In this document: piece by piece, positions 21,855 through 30,907 of the stretch
Position numbering within the stretch: position 1 is the first letter of the stretch
Layout of the letters: every line of letters starts with the position of its first letter
Source of the DNA: Tupaia tana
Lineage: Eukaryota > Chordata > Mammalia > Scandentia > Tupaiidae
NCBI GenBank assembly: GCA_026018925.1
Contig: JAKSZU010000004.1
Location: 9,954,017 to 10,018,016 of the forward strand
Direction: 5' to 3'
DNA: 64,000 nucleotides
Notes under the pieces: generated by a model
Told to the model about the DNA's origin: nothing
Databases searched by the model: none
The model's input: only the letters and a program-made list of their open reading frames with translations
Translations under genes and position numbers: made by a program

Positions 21855-21972
21855 AGTTCAACCATGAAAACCACCTGTAAGGCAAGCATCATCCCCATTG
21901 CAGAGACAAGTAGCTTCGGCTCAGAGGAAAGAGAACTTGCCCAAGGGCCTGCCAGTGTTAAGACTGGAACCA
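21855..21972 (-). repeat. MIR fragment
   Basis: AAGCATCATCCCCATTGCAG and AACTTGCCCAAGGGCCTGCC are MIR words in minus orientation. Confidence 0.6.
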
Positions 21973-21975
21973 TTG

Positions 21976-22218
21976 TGGGGCCAGCAGGTGACATGGTGGA
22001 TAAGGCACTGGACTCCCACATGGCCAACCACGGCTTAAGTCCTGGACTTGGCAGCTTGAATATCACGCTGGGCATGTGTGCTTGCATGCCCAAAATCCCA
22101 GGAGGAGAATGGAGAAGGCATTGTGGTGTGGCCATCCCCACTGGGGGCGATTTCTCACTCTGCCTCTTTCAGTCTCTGTCTCTCCCTGGTGAGCATGTGC
22201 ACTAGGGCAAACATTGTA
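21976..22218 (+). mobile_element. tRNA-derived SINE type A2
   Basis: Head GGGGCCAGCAGGTGACATGG, core CCCAAAATCCCAGGAGG and TGATTTCTCACT-like segment. The 3' end is decayed (CACTAGGGCAAAC). Confidence 0.8.
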
Positions 22219-23075
22219 GGATAAAAAAGCTCATGATTATAGTATTCCTGCTTGGAGGTAACTTGTACAGGCTTAGAGGCGGGAAGGTCAGTGTCCGTAC
22301 AGTGAGGTGCAAGGGTTTCAGGGAGTCAGGGAAGGTGTTAGCAAGAGGAGGGTGCAGCTCCCATGAGACGGGCAGGACAGGAGGAGAGGAGGGTGCAGCT
22401 GATATTCTGAGAAAGAAGAGAACTGAGCACTTAGTCTGATGATTGCTGTTTTCTCAGTGAGGCAGAAAACGAGGGTCTCTCCTGAGAGGGAGAGCGGGTG
22501 GAGGCTGGGCTGCAGGGAAGCAGAGCCAAGGCTGAGCAGCTGTGGGGATGGGGATGGGAACTCTGCCAGCGTGAGCGAGCGTTGCCAAGTAGAAGGCTGC
22601 TTCCTCCCTGAAGACTTTGGCAACTGGCGTGGGGGGGCCGCCATCCTCGCCCCGTGTGCTGTGTGCTCGTCACTTGTCGTCAGCGCTGTGACTGACGTGG
22701 GTCCATCTCCCATCAAAAGGAAAGCTCATCAGGGGCAGGAGCCTAACAGCCGTCTGAGTGTGCCTCTGTGTACCCGGTACAGGCTCCGGATCCGTAAATG
22801 GCTCCTCCCGCTCCAGACCCTGAACTTCTAAATGGCTCCGGTGTCCCCTCCCACCCAGAGGCTCATGCTGAGGTCATTTTTTTATTTTTGATTTGCAAGT
22901 GAAAGTTCAAGTGGTGCAGTGGGGTAGGAACTGACAGTCCTCCACCCAAGACAAGGAGTTAGGAGCTGGGGCAGGGTCCCATGGATAACCTGTGGACAAA
23001 GAGGCAGTTTTGTATTTTGGCCCAGTCTTTCTGATGCCAAAGTTCAAAAGAACCACTTCAAAATATTCCATTTCA
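22219..23075 (+). other. CSMD2: CSMD2 intron, no gene seen
   Basis: Unique sequence without recognisable coding similarity. The segment after 22840 is AT-richer. Confidence 0.35.
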
Positions 23076-23339
23076 GGACCAGCAGTTAGCGTAATGGCTA
23101 TGTCGCTGAGCTCCCATGTAGCCAAGCTCCCTTGTAGTCAACTGTGTTTCAAGTCCCGGACCCGGTGGCTTAAACTCACACCAGGCGCGTGTGCGTGCGT
23201 GCCCAAGATCCCGAGAGGAGAATGGAGGAGAAGGGATTGTGGTGTGGCCATCCCCCCTGGGGGGGTGATTTCTCACTTTCTGTCTGTCTTTCTGGCGAGC
23301 GCACGTGCCCTATAGCAAAAAAATAAATAAAATTTAAAA
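23076..23339 (+). mobile_element. tRNA-derived SINE type A1
   Basis: Head GGACCAGCAGTTAGCGTAAT, core GCCCAAGATCCCGAGAGG, end CCTATAGCAAAAAAAT. An 11-bp duplication ATTCCATTTCA is at 23065-23075 and 23340-23350. The head carries a small internal duplication (AGCTCCCATGTAG / AGCTCCCTTGTAG). Confidence 0.9.
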
Positions 23340-24371
23340 ATTCCATTTCAGTGTATATTTGATTGACACGAAATGTTGCCCAAGGTATACTGTTACCTAA
23401 AAAAGTTAGGGCCATGGACACGGCACAGTTTTATTTGTGCCAAGTTATTATCAAGGAGCAGAGAAGCTAACTCGAACCCGATTAGGTGAAAAATGAAATT
23501 TGAAAGGCCCAGAAGAACATAGTGGTGCCAGAAATAATTCTCCCCTTTGGCCTCGTTCTCAGGCTGCCATGGCAGATGGCTGTCAGCAGTCCCTGGGCTG
23601 CACCCTCCCCGGGACCCCTGGCAAGCCCTGAGCTCCAGCCTGAATGGACCAGCTCAGGTCACATGCCCATCACAGAACCACTCCCTGTGGCCAGGCGGTT
23701 CTGTCCTCTGATCCAGGATTAGTCACAGAATGGAGTCAGGATGTTGTGCCCAAGAGGCAGAGGTCTGGATGCCAGGGGGTCGCAGACGCAACTCCAAACA
23801 TGGGCACTGCAGTCAAAGGCCCTGGCGTTTTGTGAAATCAGCCCGAACCTCATCCTGGCCTGGGACCACCACTGGAGTTCCGTTCTGGCCCACTCGGTGT
23901 GCCTACGTCTTGCCAGAGGCTTAGTAACCGCAATGAATGGAGAAAGCCTGGGTCTCCCCGGGGCACCCAGCTGCCGCCGCCTAACCTCTGCTGGCTTGGC
24001 CGCACCCACGGGATGAGTTGCTGAGGCACCTTGTCACCTCTCCCCACTGGGGCCGGTTGGAAGCCTGAACTGAACGCCAGGCCCCCGGCCCGGGCAGTGT
24101 GCCCAGCCCTACCCAACCCCTCACCGGAGCTGGGCTGGGTGTTCCTGTACCTGACTGAGGCAGGGCCTGCCAGCCGAGACAACCACTCGGAACCAGGGTG
24201 CTCCTGCCTCCATGGCGTCCAGCTTCCTTACACCTGGAGACCCCACCCCAGCCAGCCCCTCCCAGGACCACTTCCCAGCCCCATCTCTCCTCCTCCAAGG
24301 TTCTCCCTTCCCCACTCAGCAGAGCTGCTGTGAGACACGAGACCAGGGACAGTCAATCAGTCGAATGGCAT
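23340..24371 (+). other. CSMD2: CSMD2 intron downstream of HMGB4, no gene seen
   Basis: Unique, GC-rich from about 23600. Open frames on both strands lack similarity to known proteins. HMGB4 transcription should end near 24360. Confidence 0.4.
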
Positions 24372-24377
24372 TTTATT
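24372..24377 (-). terminator. HMGB4: HMGB4 polyadenylation signal AATAAA
   Basis: On the minus strand a canonical AATAAA lies 15 bases past the TGA stop of HMGB4 (stop at 24393-24395). This implies a very short 3' UTR. The position and sequence are seen directly; its use is inferred. Confidence 0.7.
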
Positions 24378-24392
24378 TTTAAACCGGATCCC

Positions 24393-24956
24393 TCAGCTCT
24401 TGCCCGGCTCAGATCTCCCTCTGCGCAGGTTCCCGGCCGACGCGTGGCTCTTCTTCCAGGCCTGACGCTGCTTACGGTAGACTTCCAGCTCCTCCTGGTA
24501 CTTGGCTCTCAGGAGGGCTGCTCTCTGTTCGTAGGGCTGCTTTTCCGCGGCCGCCATTGCTGTCCACATCTTCCCTGAGGCCTTTGCCACCTGCACCACC
24601 GTCCAGTTGGGGTTCTCCCTCTTCAGCTGGGCGTAATGATCTTGGCAAAAGAGTATGAAGGACGATGGAGGCCGCCGGGGCGCCTGGGGGTCTCGCTTCC
24701 TGCGTTTCCTCCTCCTGCCGACGTAGTTCATCATTTCTTCCTGGTATCGGGCTTTGTCCAGCTTGGCCAGGGCCTCATATTTGGCCTTCTCATGCTTTGA
24801 GATGGACTTCCATTTTTCCGAACACTTTCTAGAGAACTCTTTAAAGCCAAGGTAAGTATTTGGCTGTTGCTCCTTGAATTTGTTTCTGTAATTCAGGAAA
24901 AAGTGGATGTAAGAAGAGACATTGACCTTGGGCCGTACCTGGATTTCTTTTCCCAT
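24393..24956 (-). CDS. HMGB4: HMGB4, high mobility group box protein 4 (intronless, nested antisense in CSMD2)
   Basis: HMGB4 is a nuclear DNA-binding protein expressed mainly in male germ cells and, unlike HMGB1, reported to repress transcription. The 187-residue product (human form about 186 aa) has HMG box A at about residues 9-79, a very basic linker RRRKRRKR at 81-88 (likely nuclear localisation), and HMG box B at about 93-161. The tail is short and basic, with no acidic tail, the hallmark separating HMGB4 from HMGB1-3. Box A carries Phe38 at the DNA-intercalating position and Cys45, but Tyr23 replaces the Cys that pairs with Cys45 in HMGB1, so the redox disulfide cannot form. I start at the second of two in-frame ATGs (24956) because it begins MGKEIQ as in orthologues and has a strong context (A at -3, G at +4); the ATG at 24962 would add Met-Asn and has a weak context. 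The gene is intronless in its coding part, as expected of an old retrogene, and intact. Confidence 0.95.
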   Translation of the reverse strand: MGKEIQVRPKVNVSSYIHFFLNYRNKFKEQQPNTYLGFKEFSRKCSEKWKSISKHEKAKYEALAKLDKARYQEEMMNYVGRRRKRRKRDPQAPRRPPSSFILFCQDHYAQLKRENPNWTVVQVAKASGKMWTAMAAAEKQPYEQRAALLRAKYQEELEVYRKQRQAWKKSHASAGNLRRGRSEPGKS

Positions 24957-25104
24957 GTTCATAAGGTCATTTTTTTTTTTTTCCTGCTTCAGTATCGTGG
25001 ACCACAGCGACTTCTGTCCCGGTACCCCAGGAGCGATCTAGAAGGTGCTCGACTTGCGGTGAATTATTCTCTCTGCTAGGGCCACAGGAGGGTGGGCCTT
25101 TTCA

Positions 25105-25215
25105 GTGGTGGTGACATTATTGGGTCAGAGGAGTAAACTGTGACATCACCCACCCCCTGGCCAATCCCAGCCAGCACCTGAGGGCCTTTGCATGCAGGTG
25201 CTCTTATTGGTTGGT
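25105..25215 (-). promoter_or_regulatory. HMGB4: Probable HMGB4 promoter with CRE-like and CCAAT elements
   Basis: About 150-260 bp upstream of the HMGB4 start codon, on its strand, is TGATGTCA (complement at 25141-25148), one base off the palindromic CRE. There is a CCAAT on the minus strand (complement ATTGG at 25206-25210) and another on the plus strand at 25161-25165. No TATA box is obvious. CRE-like sites bound by CREM are common in promoters of haploid male germ-cell genes, which would suit HMGB4. The motifs are seen; promoter function is inferred. The region is bounded upstream by a young SINE (25259-25541). Confidence 0.45.
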
Positions 25216-25258
25216 TATTCGAGGGTTGGGCTTTTCCTGTCCTGAACCATGAATGGTT

Positions 25259-25541
25259 TCTTTTTTTTTTTTTTTTTCTTTCTTTTTTTGGAGAGGTTTT
25301 TGCTATAGGGCGCGTGCGCTCGCCAGACAGAGAGAGAGAGACAGAGAGATAGAAAGCAGGAAATCAGCCCCCAGGGGGGATGGCCACGCCGCAATCCCTT
25401 CTCCTCCATTCTCCTCTCGGGATCTTGGGCACGCACGCACACGCGCCCGGCGTGAGTTTAAGCCGCCGGGTCCGGGACTCGAACCGCGGTCGACTATGTG
25501 GGAGTCCAGCGACATAGCCATTACGCTAACTGCTGGTCCCA
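25259..25541 (-). mobile_element. tRNA-derived SINE type A1 upstream of HMGB4
   Basis: Full-length reverse copy (GGAGAGGTTTTTGCTATAGG to CTAACTGCTGGTCCC) with a 10-bp duplication ATGAATGGTT at 25249-25258 and 25542-25551. It lies about 300 bp upstream of the HMGB4 start, on the same strand as that gene. Confidence 0.92.
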
Positions 25542-26164
25542 ATGAATGGTTCCTTGAAGGAGGTTACAGAGCAGCTACTTCCCCTAGAAACTCTTCCCCT
25601 TGGCTTCCTGGAGGCCGAGGGCTTTGCTCAGCTTTGGGGGCTTTAAATCCCTGGGGCGTAGTGCAAGCCACGAGGGCTGCCTTCCTCAGTGTAGGACTGT
25701 CAGGATGCCGCATCACCCTTTCCAGAGACGCGCTGGAAATAATGAACGCGAGGAGGCGGACGCTGCAGAGCTGTCACGATGAAATGTGAAGTCTTTCTGT
25801 CTGCCTCGAACAGTGGCAGCTCCTGCCGCACAAAGGGTTTAGTAGTAACTCTAAAAATAATCAGCTGTGACAGCTGGGCCTCGGCTCCTGTCAGGACAAA
25901 GTTGTCTAATTTAAAGCCTGCGCACTCGGGCTAGGAGTCTGAACTCTTCTTTTTTCTGAAGAAATTTGAGGGGCAGGAGGGAAGAGGACAGGGAGATTTT
26001 GTTGATTACACTTGAGCGCATGGAGGTGAGCATGGGGAGCACGTCTGGAGCCCGAGCCCTCATGTGCAGGTCTGTTCTTAGGGTTGGAGCATGAAGCCGA
26101 GTTGGCGCATGACTTTTTCTAAAAGTAGTTGCAAACATTCCACCAGGGAAAAGAAAAGACCAAA
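25542..26164 (+). other. CSMD2: CSMD2 intron upstream of HMGB4, no gene seen
   Basis: No recognised repeat or gene. Any 5' UTR exon of HMGB4 would be expected here or nearer the gene, but none can be defined from sequence alone. Confidence 0.35.
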
Positions 26165-26330
26165 AAAGCATCATTTATTGGCCTTTGGACACTGCAAGGT
26201 ACTTGCTAGTGATGGTATTGGATTTAATATAACTTGGTGGTTGAGGATAGCACCAGATTTATAGGCCGGAAAACTGAGTTTCATGAACAGAAATAGATGC
26301 ATGTTCAAGGTCGAACGGCCACCAAGAAGC
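26165..26330 (-). repeat. MIR fragment
   Basis: TCATTTATTGGCCTTTGGAC, GGAAAACTGAGTTTCATG and TTCAAGGTCGAACGGCC follow MIR in minus orientation. Confidence 0.5.
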
Positions 26331-26647
26331 AGCGTGGCCTTGAGTGCGCGGCCTGCCTCAAGCCCGGCTCTCTCCGTGCCTGCACAGAGCTGTCCCCTGG
26401 GAGGCAGGGGTCCTGATGTGTGGTCTCAACAGTGGAGCCTGACAGGGACGTTTGCCTAAGACGAGACCACACTCTGAATTGCTGCCAAGTCCATCCCCAG
26501 AGCTCCAAGACTGGCCTCAACTTACGTCTTCTGCAAAGGAAAGACGGAGACTGATCAGAGATCCAGCCCGAGTTTTAGCCCCTGCTCGGCCGCAGGTGGC
26601 CACATCACTTGAGCCATCCCCTTCCTTCCCGTGAGCCTGTGATTTCT

Positions 26648-26920
26648 TTTTTTTTTTTTTTTTTTTGGAGAGGTTTTTCGCTATAGGGCGCGTGCGCTCG
26701 CCAGACAGACAGAGAGAGACATAGAGACAGAAAGCGAGAAATCACCCCCCAGAGGGGATGGTCACGCCGCAATCCCTTCTCCTCCATTCTCCTCTCGGGA
26801 TCTTGGGCACGCACGCACACGCGCCCGGCGTGAGTTGTAAGCCACCGGGTCCGAGACGCGAACCGCGGTCGACTACGTGGGAGTCCAGCGACATAGCCAT
26901 TACGCTAACTGCTGGTTCCC
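26648..26920 (-). mobile_element. tRNA-derived SINE type A1 with perfect target duplication
   Basis: Full-length reverse copy flanked by a perfect 14-bp duplication AGCCTGTGATTTCT (26634-26647 and 26921-26934). Its head matches the truncated copy at base 1 closely, including the GAGACGCGAACC variant. Confidence 0.92.
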
Positions 26921-27256
26921 AGCCTGTGATTTCTCAGAAAGTGTGTTACAGACTGGCCAGGGAAGCCCCGGCAGTGACAGGCTACGGTTTAGTGGATGAT
27001 TTGGGGGCCTGTGAGATATTAGATGCCCATCAAGAAAGTCTGGACCTGTGAAAGGGTCTGGCCGATGAGAGCGGACTTCTCTGGGGACACTTCTCAGCCT
27101 AGATAGCTTTGTTCATCCTGGTTTTTCCTCGTAAGAGACCAGAAGTACTTGTATGTTAGACTCGAGCCGAGCCACAGAGACAGAGGAGATATGGGCCCTT
27201 CCCAAGATGGAAAGATGGAACCTGAAGCAGTTAAAGTGTTCACAAAATCAGGCTGT

Positions 27257-27318
27257 GCTCACACACACACGTGCACACACACACATGCGCACACACATGC
27301 GCGCACACATACACTCAC
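27257..27318. repeat. Interrupted (AC)n microsatellite
   Basis: CA repeats broken by GTG, TGCG and TGCGCG steps. Confidence 0.85.
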
Positions 27319-28940
27319 ACCCCAGCAGCTTGTCTGTGCCTTTGTAACTTTCCACCCCTCTCATGATGATAAGATCCAGGAAGATTAACCCCGATAACCA
27401 TCAGGAGACTGGCAGATATGGAGAGAGGAGGCAGAGAAAGGTCGAAGCTCTGGCAGCCTCGTGGTGTTCAGGCCAGTCTCCCGACTTGGAGGGATGAGCA
27501 GGTCCCTTGTCTAGGGGAACGTAGGGAAGGCCAGTAAACCTGGCTTTCTAGATCAGCGTGCTGTGCAGGGTGCCCACGGTCTGCCCTTCCAGACCCCTGC
27601 CCAGCCTTCCCCACCCTGCTTGCCGTGCTGGGAAGCTGGCTCTGATGACCACGCCAGTGGCTTCCATTTCTACTTAATATTTTTTAAGAATTATTTATTA
27701 TAATTTTTCAATTTTGACCAGAGAGAGAGAGCAAGCCATCAGGCCCGGAACTCAGACTGCAGTCGGCCCTGTGGGATTCCAGTGCCCCTAACCACCTACC
27801 AGCCCTCCATTTCCATGTAGCCAGCAGGACACCCAGTAGGGATCAGGAGCAGGGGAAGGCAAGGTCAAGGCCTTTGCTCTGCTGGCTTACTTCCCACAGG
27901 GTTCCTAGACTCAGGGTGCAACTGCTGCTCCTAAATGACCCCCCTTCCAGGTCCAGGAGCTGCTCACTGCCCTGCCCCGTCCTGTCCAGGGTGGTGGTAG
28001 GTCTGTGTTTACTAGCTCTGAGTACTCTGCGAATTTTCTGCATCATGGGATATTTCCACACTCTGCCTTTACTTCCGCAGCTAGTCTTATTATTAAACGC
28101 TCCTCTTTTACTCTCATGCGGATGGTCACCTGCTTCCTGCTAGGACGGTGGCAGTCCAAGGCAGAGGGTATGGTGCTTCTGGAGACCCCAGTCCCTAGCA
28201 GTCATGCAGCCTAGTGGTCTGCAGAGGTGTGCATACCTGCGAGGGTATGGATGTGTGGCCTGGGAAGAAGTATATAATATCCCTTGTATAACGAGATGAC
28301 CTCTGGGCAAGGGCTGTGGTCTGGATGGCCAGACAGTAAGTGGCTGAGGGTCCATAGGCCACAGAGCTTCTGTTGCAAGAGTTCAGCTCTGCCCTTGCAG
28401 CCGGAAGTAGCCGTGGACAGTGCATAGGCAAAGGAGCGTGGCCGAGTTCCGATCAGACTTTATCCACAGAAGTTCACCTGGCCTGAGGGCCGTAAGTCTG
28501 CCAACCCCATCTAGAGGTGTGAGTTTAGTATTATGAAACATTTTGACTGCAGTGTACCATAAATACATTTTACATCATGATTCACTTTCACACTTCCTTA
28601 CTATTTCCACAATATTTAATAGGTGCTGGCCTCTGTCCTAAGTACGTCTCGTATGTCAGTTCACTTGGGTCTGGAACAGGCCTTGAGGGTGTTCTCTTTA
28701 TCCCCTAAGGGCAAAGCTAACCAAACAAAAAGTTTTGCAAAACTGTTCTCCCTCCATGTGGATGTGCGTATTCTTGGTCTCTGCGCTGTTACAGACGCCT
28801 CTGCTTCATGCTGTTACTTACAATGCAGCCCACATTCCAATCTCATGACCCACTAGTGGGTCCCAATCCATGGGGTGATCTGAAAAACTCTGGGCAAGCC
28901 GGGGGGAGCTCCCGCTTGGGGCCTGTGAGTCTCCTACTTG
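27319..28940 (+). other. CSMD2: CSMD2 intron, no gene seen
   Basis: It contains the SINE fragment at 27713-27806 and otherwise no recognised element. Confidence 0.35.
27713..27806 (-). mobile_element. tRNA-derived SINE, short-tailed head fragment
   Basis: TTGACCAGAGAGAGAGAGC, then GGCCCGGAACTCAGACTGC, ATTCCAGTGCCCCTAACC and CTACCAGCCC. It has the same build as the copy at 5868-6047: a type A-like tRNA head with no long body. Confidence 0.55.
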
Positions 28941-28944
28941 GTGG

Positions 28945-29100
28945 CAAGAATATGAAGTGGCAAGAAGATGGCCTTTGTAGCCAGACAGATACAAGCTCAA
29001 ATCCCAGCCCTGCCACTTACCAGCTGGGTAGCTTTGGGCAAGCCTGGCTCATTACAGTCATGTCTATGAAAAGTCATGAGGGGATGAGGAAGCCCTGAGG
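28945..29100 (+). repeat. MIR
   Basis: GCTCAAATCCCAGCCCTGCC and CAGCTGGGTAGCTTTGGGC are the MIR core. Confidence 0.7.
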
Positions 29101-29364
29101 ATGAATTGAATTGAAACGATAGGAATAAAAGCAGCTGGCCGGCCCTTCCTCCCAGTGCAGGCAGGACTTAGGGACTCGCCTCTCATGGACAGGATTTGGG
29201 AAAGGCAAATGTATTTTACAGTGGGGAAAGCTGGTGGATGCCCCCGCTCGGTGATCAGAGCAAACCCCAATTATGCTGGGTCATGCCAACAGCACGTACC
29301 CCTCTCTGTGACACCAAAATAAGAGTGGTGCCCCCCTTGGAAGTCTTTCCCAAATCCACAGCCC

Positions 29365-29600
29365 AGGTCTAATCATGAGAAAATATTATGCAAACCCAGA
29401 TGAAGGAACATTCTACAAAATACATGATCAGGACTCTTCAAAAAGTGTGCAGGTCTCGAAAAAGCAAGGGAAGCCTGAGAAACTGACACGGATTGGGGAA
29501 GACGCAGGAAACTCGCCAACTAAATGCAATGCGAGGTGCTGGAGTGGGCCCTGGCGCAGGAGATGGGTGGGCATTAGTGGAACACGGGGACGGGGGACAA
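29365..29600 (+). repeat. Old L1 3' UTR-like segment
   Basis: AATCATGAGAAAATATTATGC, GAACATTCTACAAAATACATG, GACTCTTCAAAAAGTGTGC and CAACTAAATGCAATGCGAGG follow a common LINE-1 3' UTR relic. Confidence 0.5.
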
Positions 29601-30017
29601 AGTGTCCCCTGTAGTTAGTGATACAGGCCTCGCAGGGTGCTGAGTCCTAGTTTGGTGCATGTTCCACGGGCACGTGGACTTTCGGGCAGCGGGGTGCGGG
29701 GCACACAGAACATGCCCGTTCTGTGCCCCCCGCCTGCCCTGGCCGCACGTGCTCTTTGCATATCTCTGTCAAAGTCTTTCCCACATTTGAGACATGCCAG
29801 AATCCCCTAAGCTTTAAGAAATCCACTGCTCGGTCCGACAAGAGCAGATTCTTTGGGTGGCGTTTGACGCCTGCTGAAGCCTCCTCTGGGCCAGGCCTGC
29901 CCTCCTGCTGTGAAGGGGGGGCCAGGGTCGACCTCCCCTCTAGTCAGGGTCGCTATGGTACGGAGAAGCCTGGCTCTCCAAAGACATCCACGTTCTGCAG
30001 CCCTGGACCTGTGACCG

Positions 30018-30420
30018 CGTCATCTCACCTGGCAGGACGGCCTTGCAGATGGGAGTTAAGGACGTTGCGCTGAGGACGCCATCCGGATCGTCCGGGGTGC
30101 CCAGAGTCACCGCATGATCCTGGTAGGGGAAGGCAGGCGGGTCAGAGCCAGAGGGGATGGCGGGACACAGCCAGGAATGGAAGTCAGAGATGATAAGTGG
30201 ACAAAGAGGCCACAAGTCCGGAAATGAACACGGCCACCAGGAGGGCAGAGGCCAGCGGTGGGATTCTCAGAGCCACCTGAGTACACGGCCTTGCCAGCAC
30301 CTTGATCCTAGCCCAGTGAGATCCAGTTCGGACGTCTCGCCTCCAGAATTACAAGACAACCGTGTGGTGTGTAAGCCACAGAATGTGTAACAGCTTGGTA
30401 GCGCAGTGCTAGGACACTAG
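30018..30420 (+). repeat. LTR-like (MaLR/ERVL type) relic
   Basis: CCTTGCAGATGGGAGTTAAGG, CACCTTGATCCTAGCCCAG, CTCGCCTCCAGAATTACAAG and GTGTGTAAGCCACAGAATG occur in the order of a common old mammalian LTR relic. No open viral genes are present. The family name is tentative. Confidence 0.5.
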
Positions 30421-30651
30421 CCAGTATCTTTCTCATCCAGCTGGTGCTCTGTCCGTCTCTTGTGTTATTCTTAACCCCTGCTCGTGTTAATATATTAATA
30501 GGTGGAAAATTTAAGCACGAAAAACTTACGGCACTTATCAGATTTGTCGAGGGGACAGACAGCATAATCTGCTCAATTTCACACTCGTCGTCACTCCCTG
30601 GCCGACTCATTAAGTCACCAATTCACCCGTTTGCTCACTGATTAATTCACT

Positions 30652-30895
30652 TTTTTTTCAGAGAGAGATTTTCCACTACAGGGTGCGTGCACTCGCTGTA
30701 GAGATAGAGACAGATAGAAAGTGAGAAATCACCCCCCAGGGGGATGAGTACGCCACAATCCCTCCTACATTCTCCTCTTGGGATTTTGAGGGCACACGCG
30801 CCTGGTGTGTTTTCAGCCACTGGGTCCGGGACTCAAACCACAGTTGACTAGGTGCCATTCCAGCGACGTAACCACTATGCCATCTTCTGGTCCCC
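30652..30895 (-). mobile_element. tRNA-derived SINE type A1, moderately diverged
   Basis: Reverse copy with a 12-bp duplication GATTAATTCACT (30640-30651 and 30896-30907). The CpG sites are partly decayed, so it is older than the copies at 8377 and 26648. Confidence 0.88.
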
Positions 30896-30907
30896 GATTA
30901 ATTCACT

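Noticed and set aside
23076-23160. tRNA genes suggested by A- and B-box motifs
   Set aside because: The heads cannot fold into a complete cloverleaf with a clear anticodon stem and are attached to SINE bodies and A tails.
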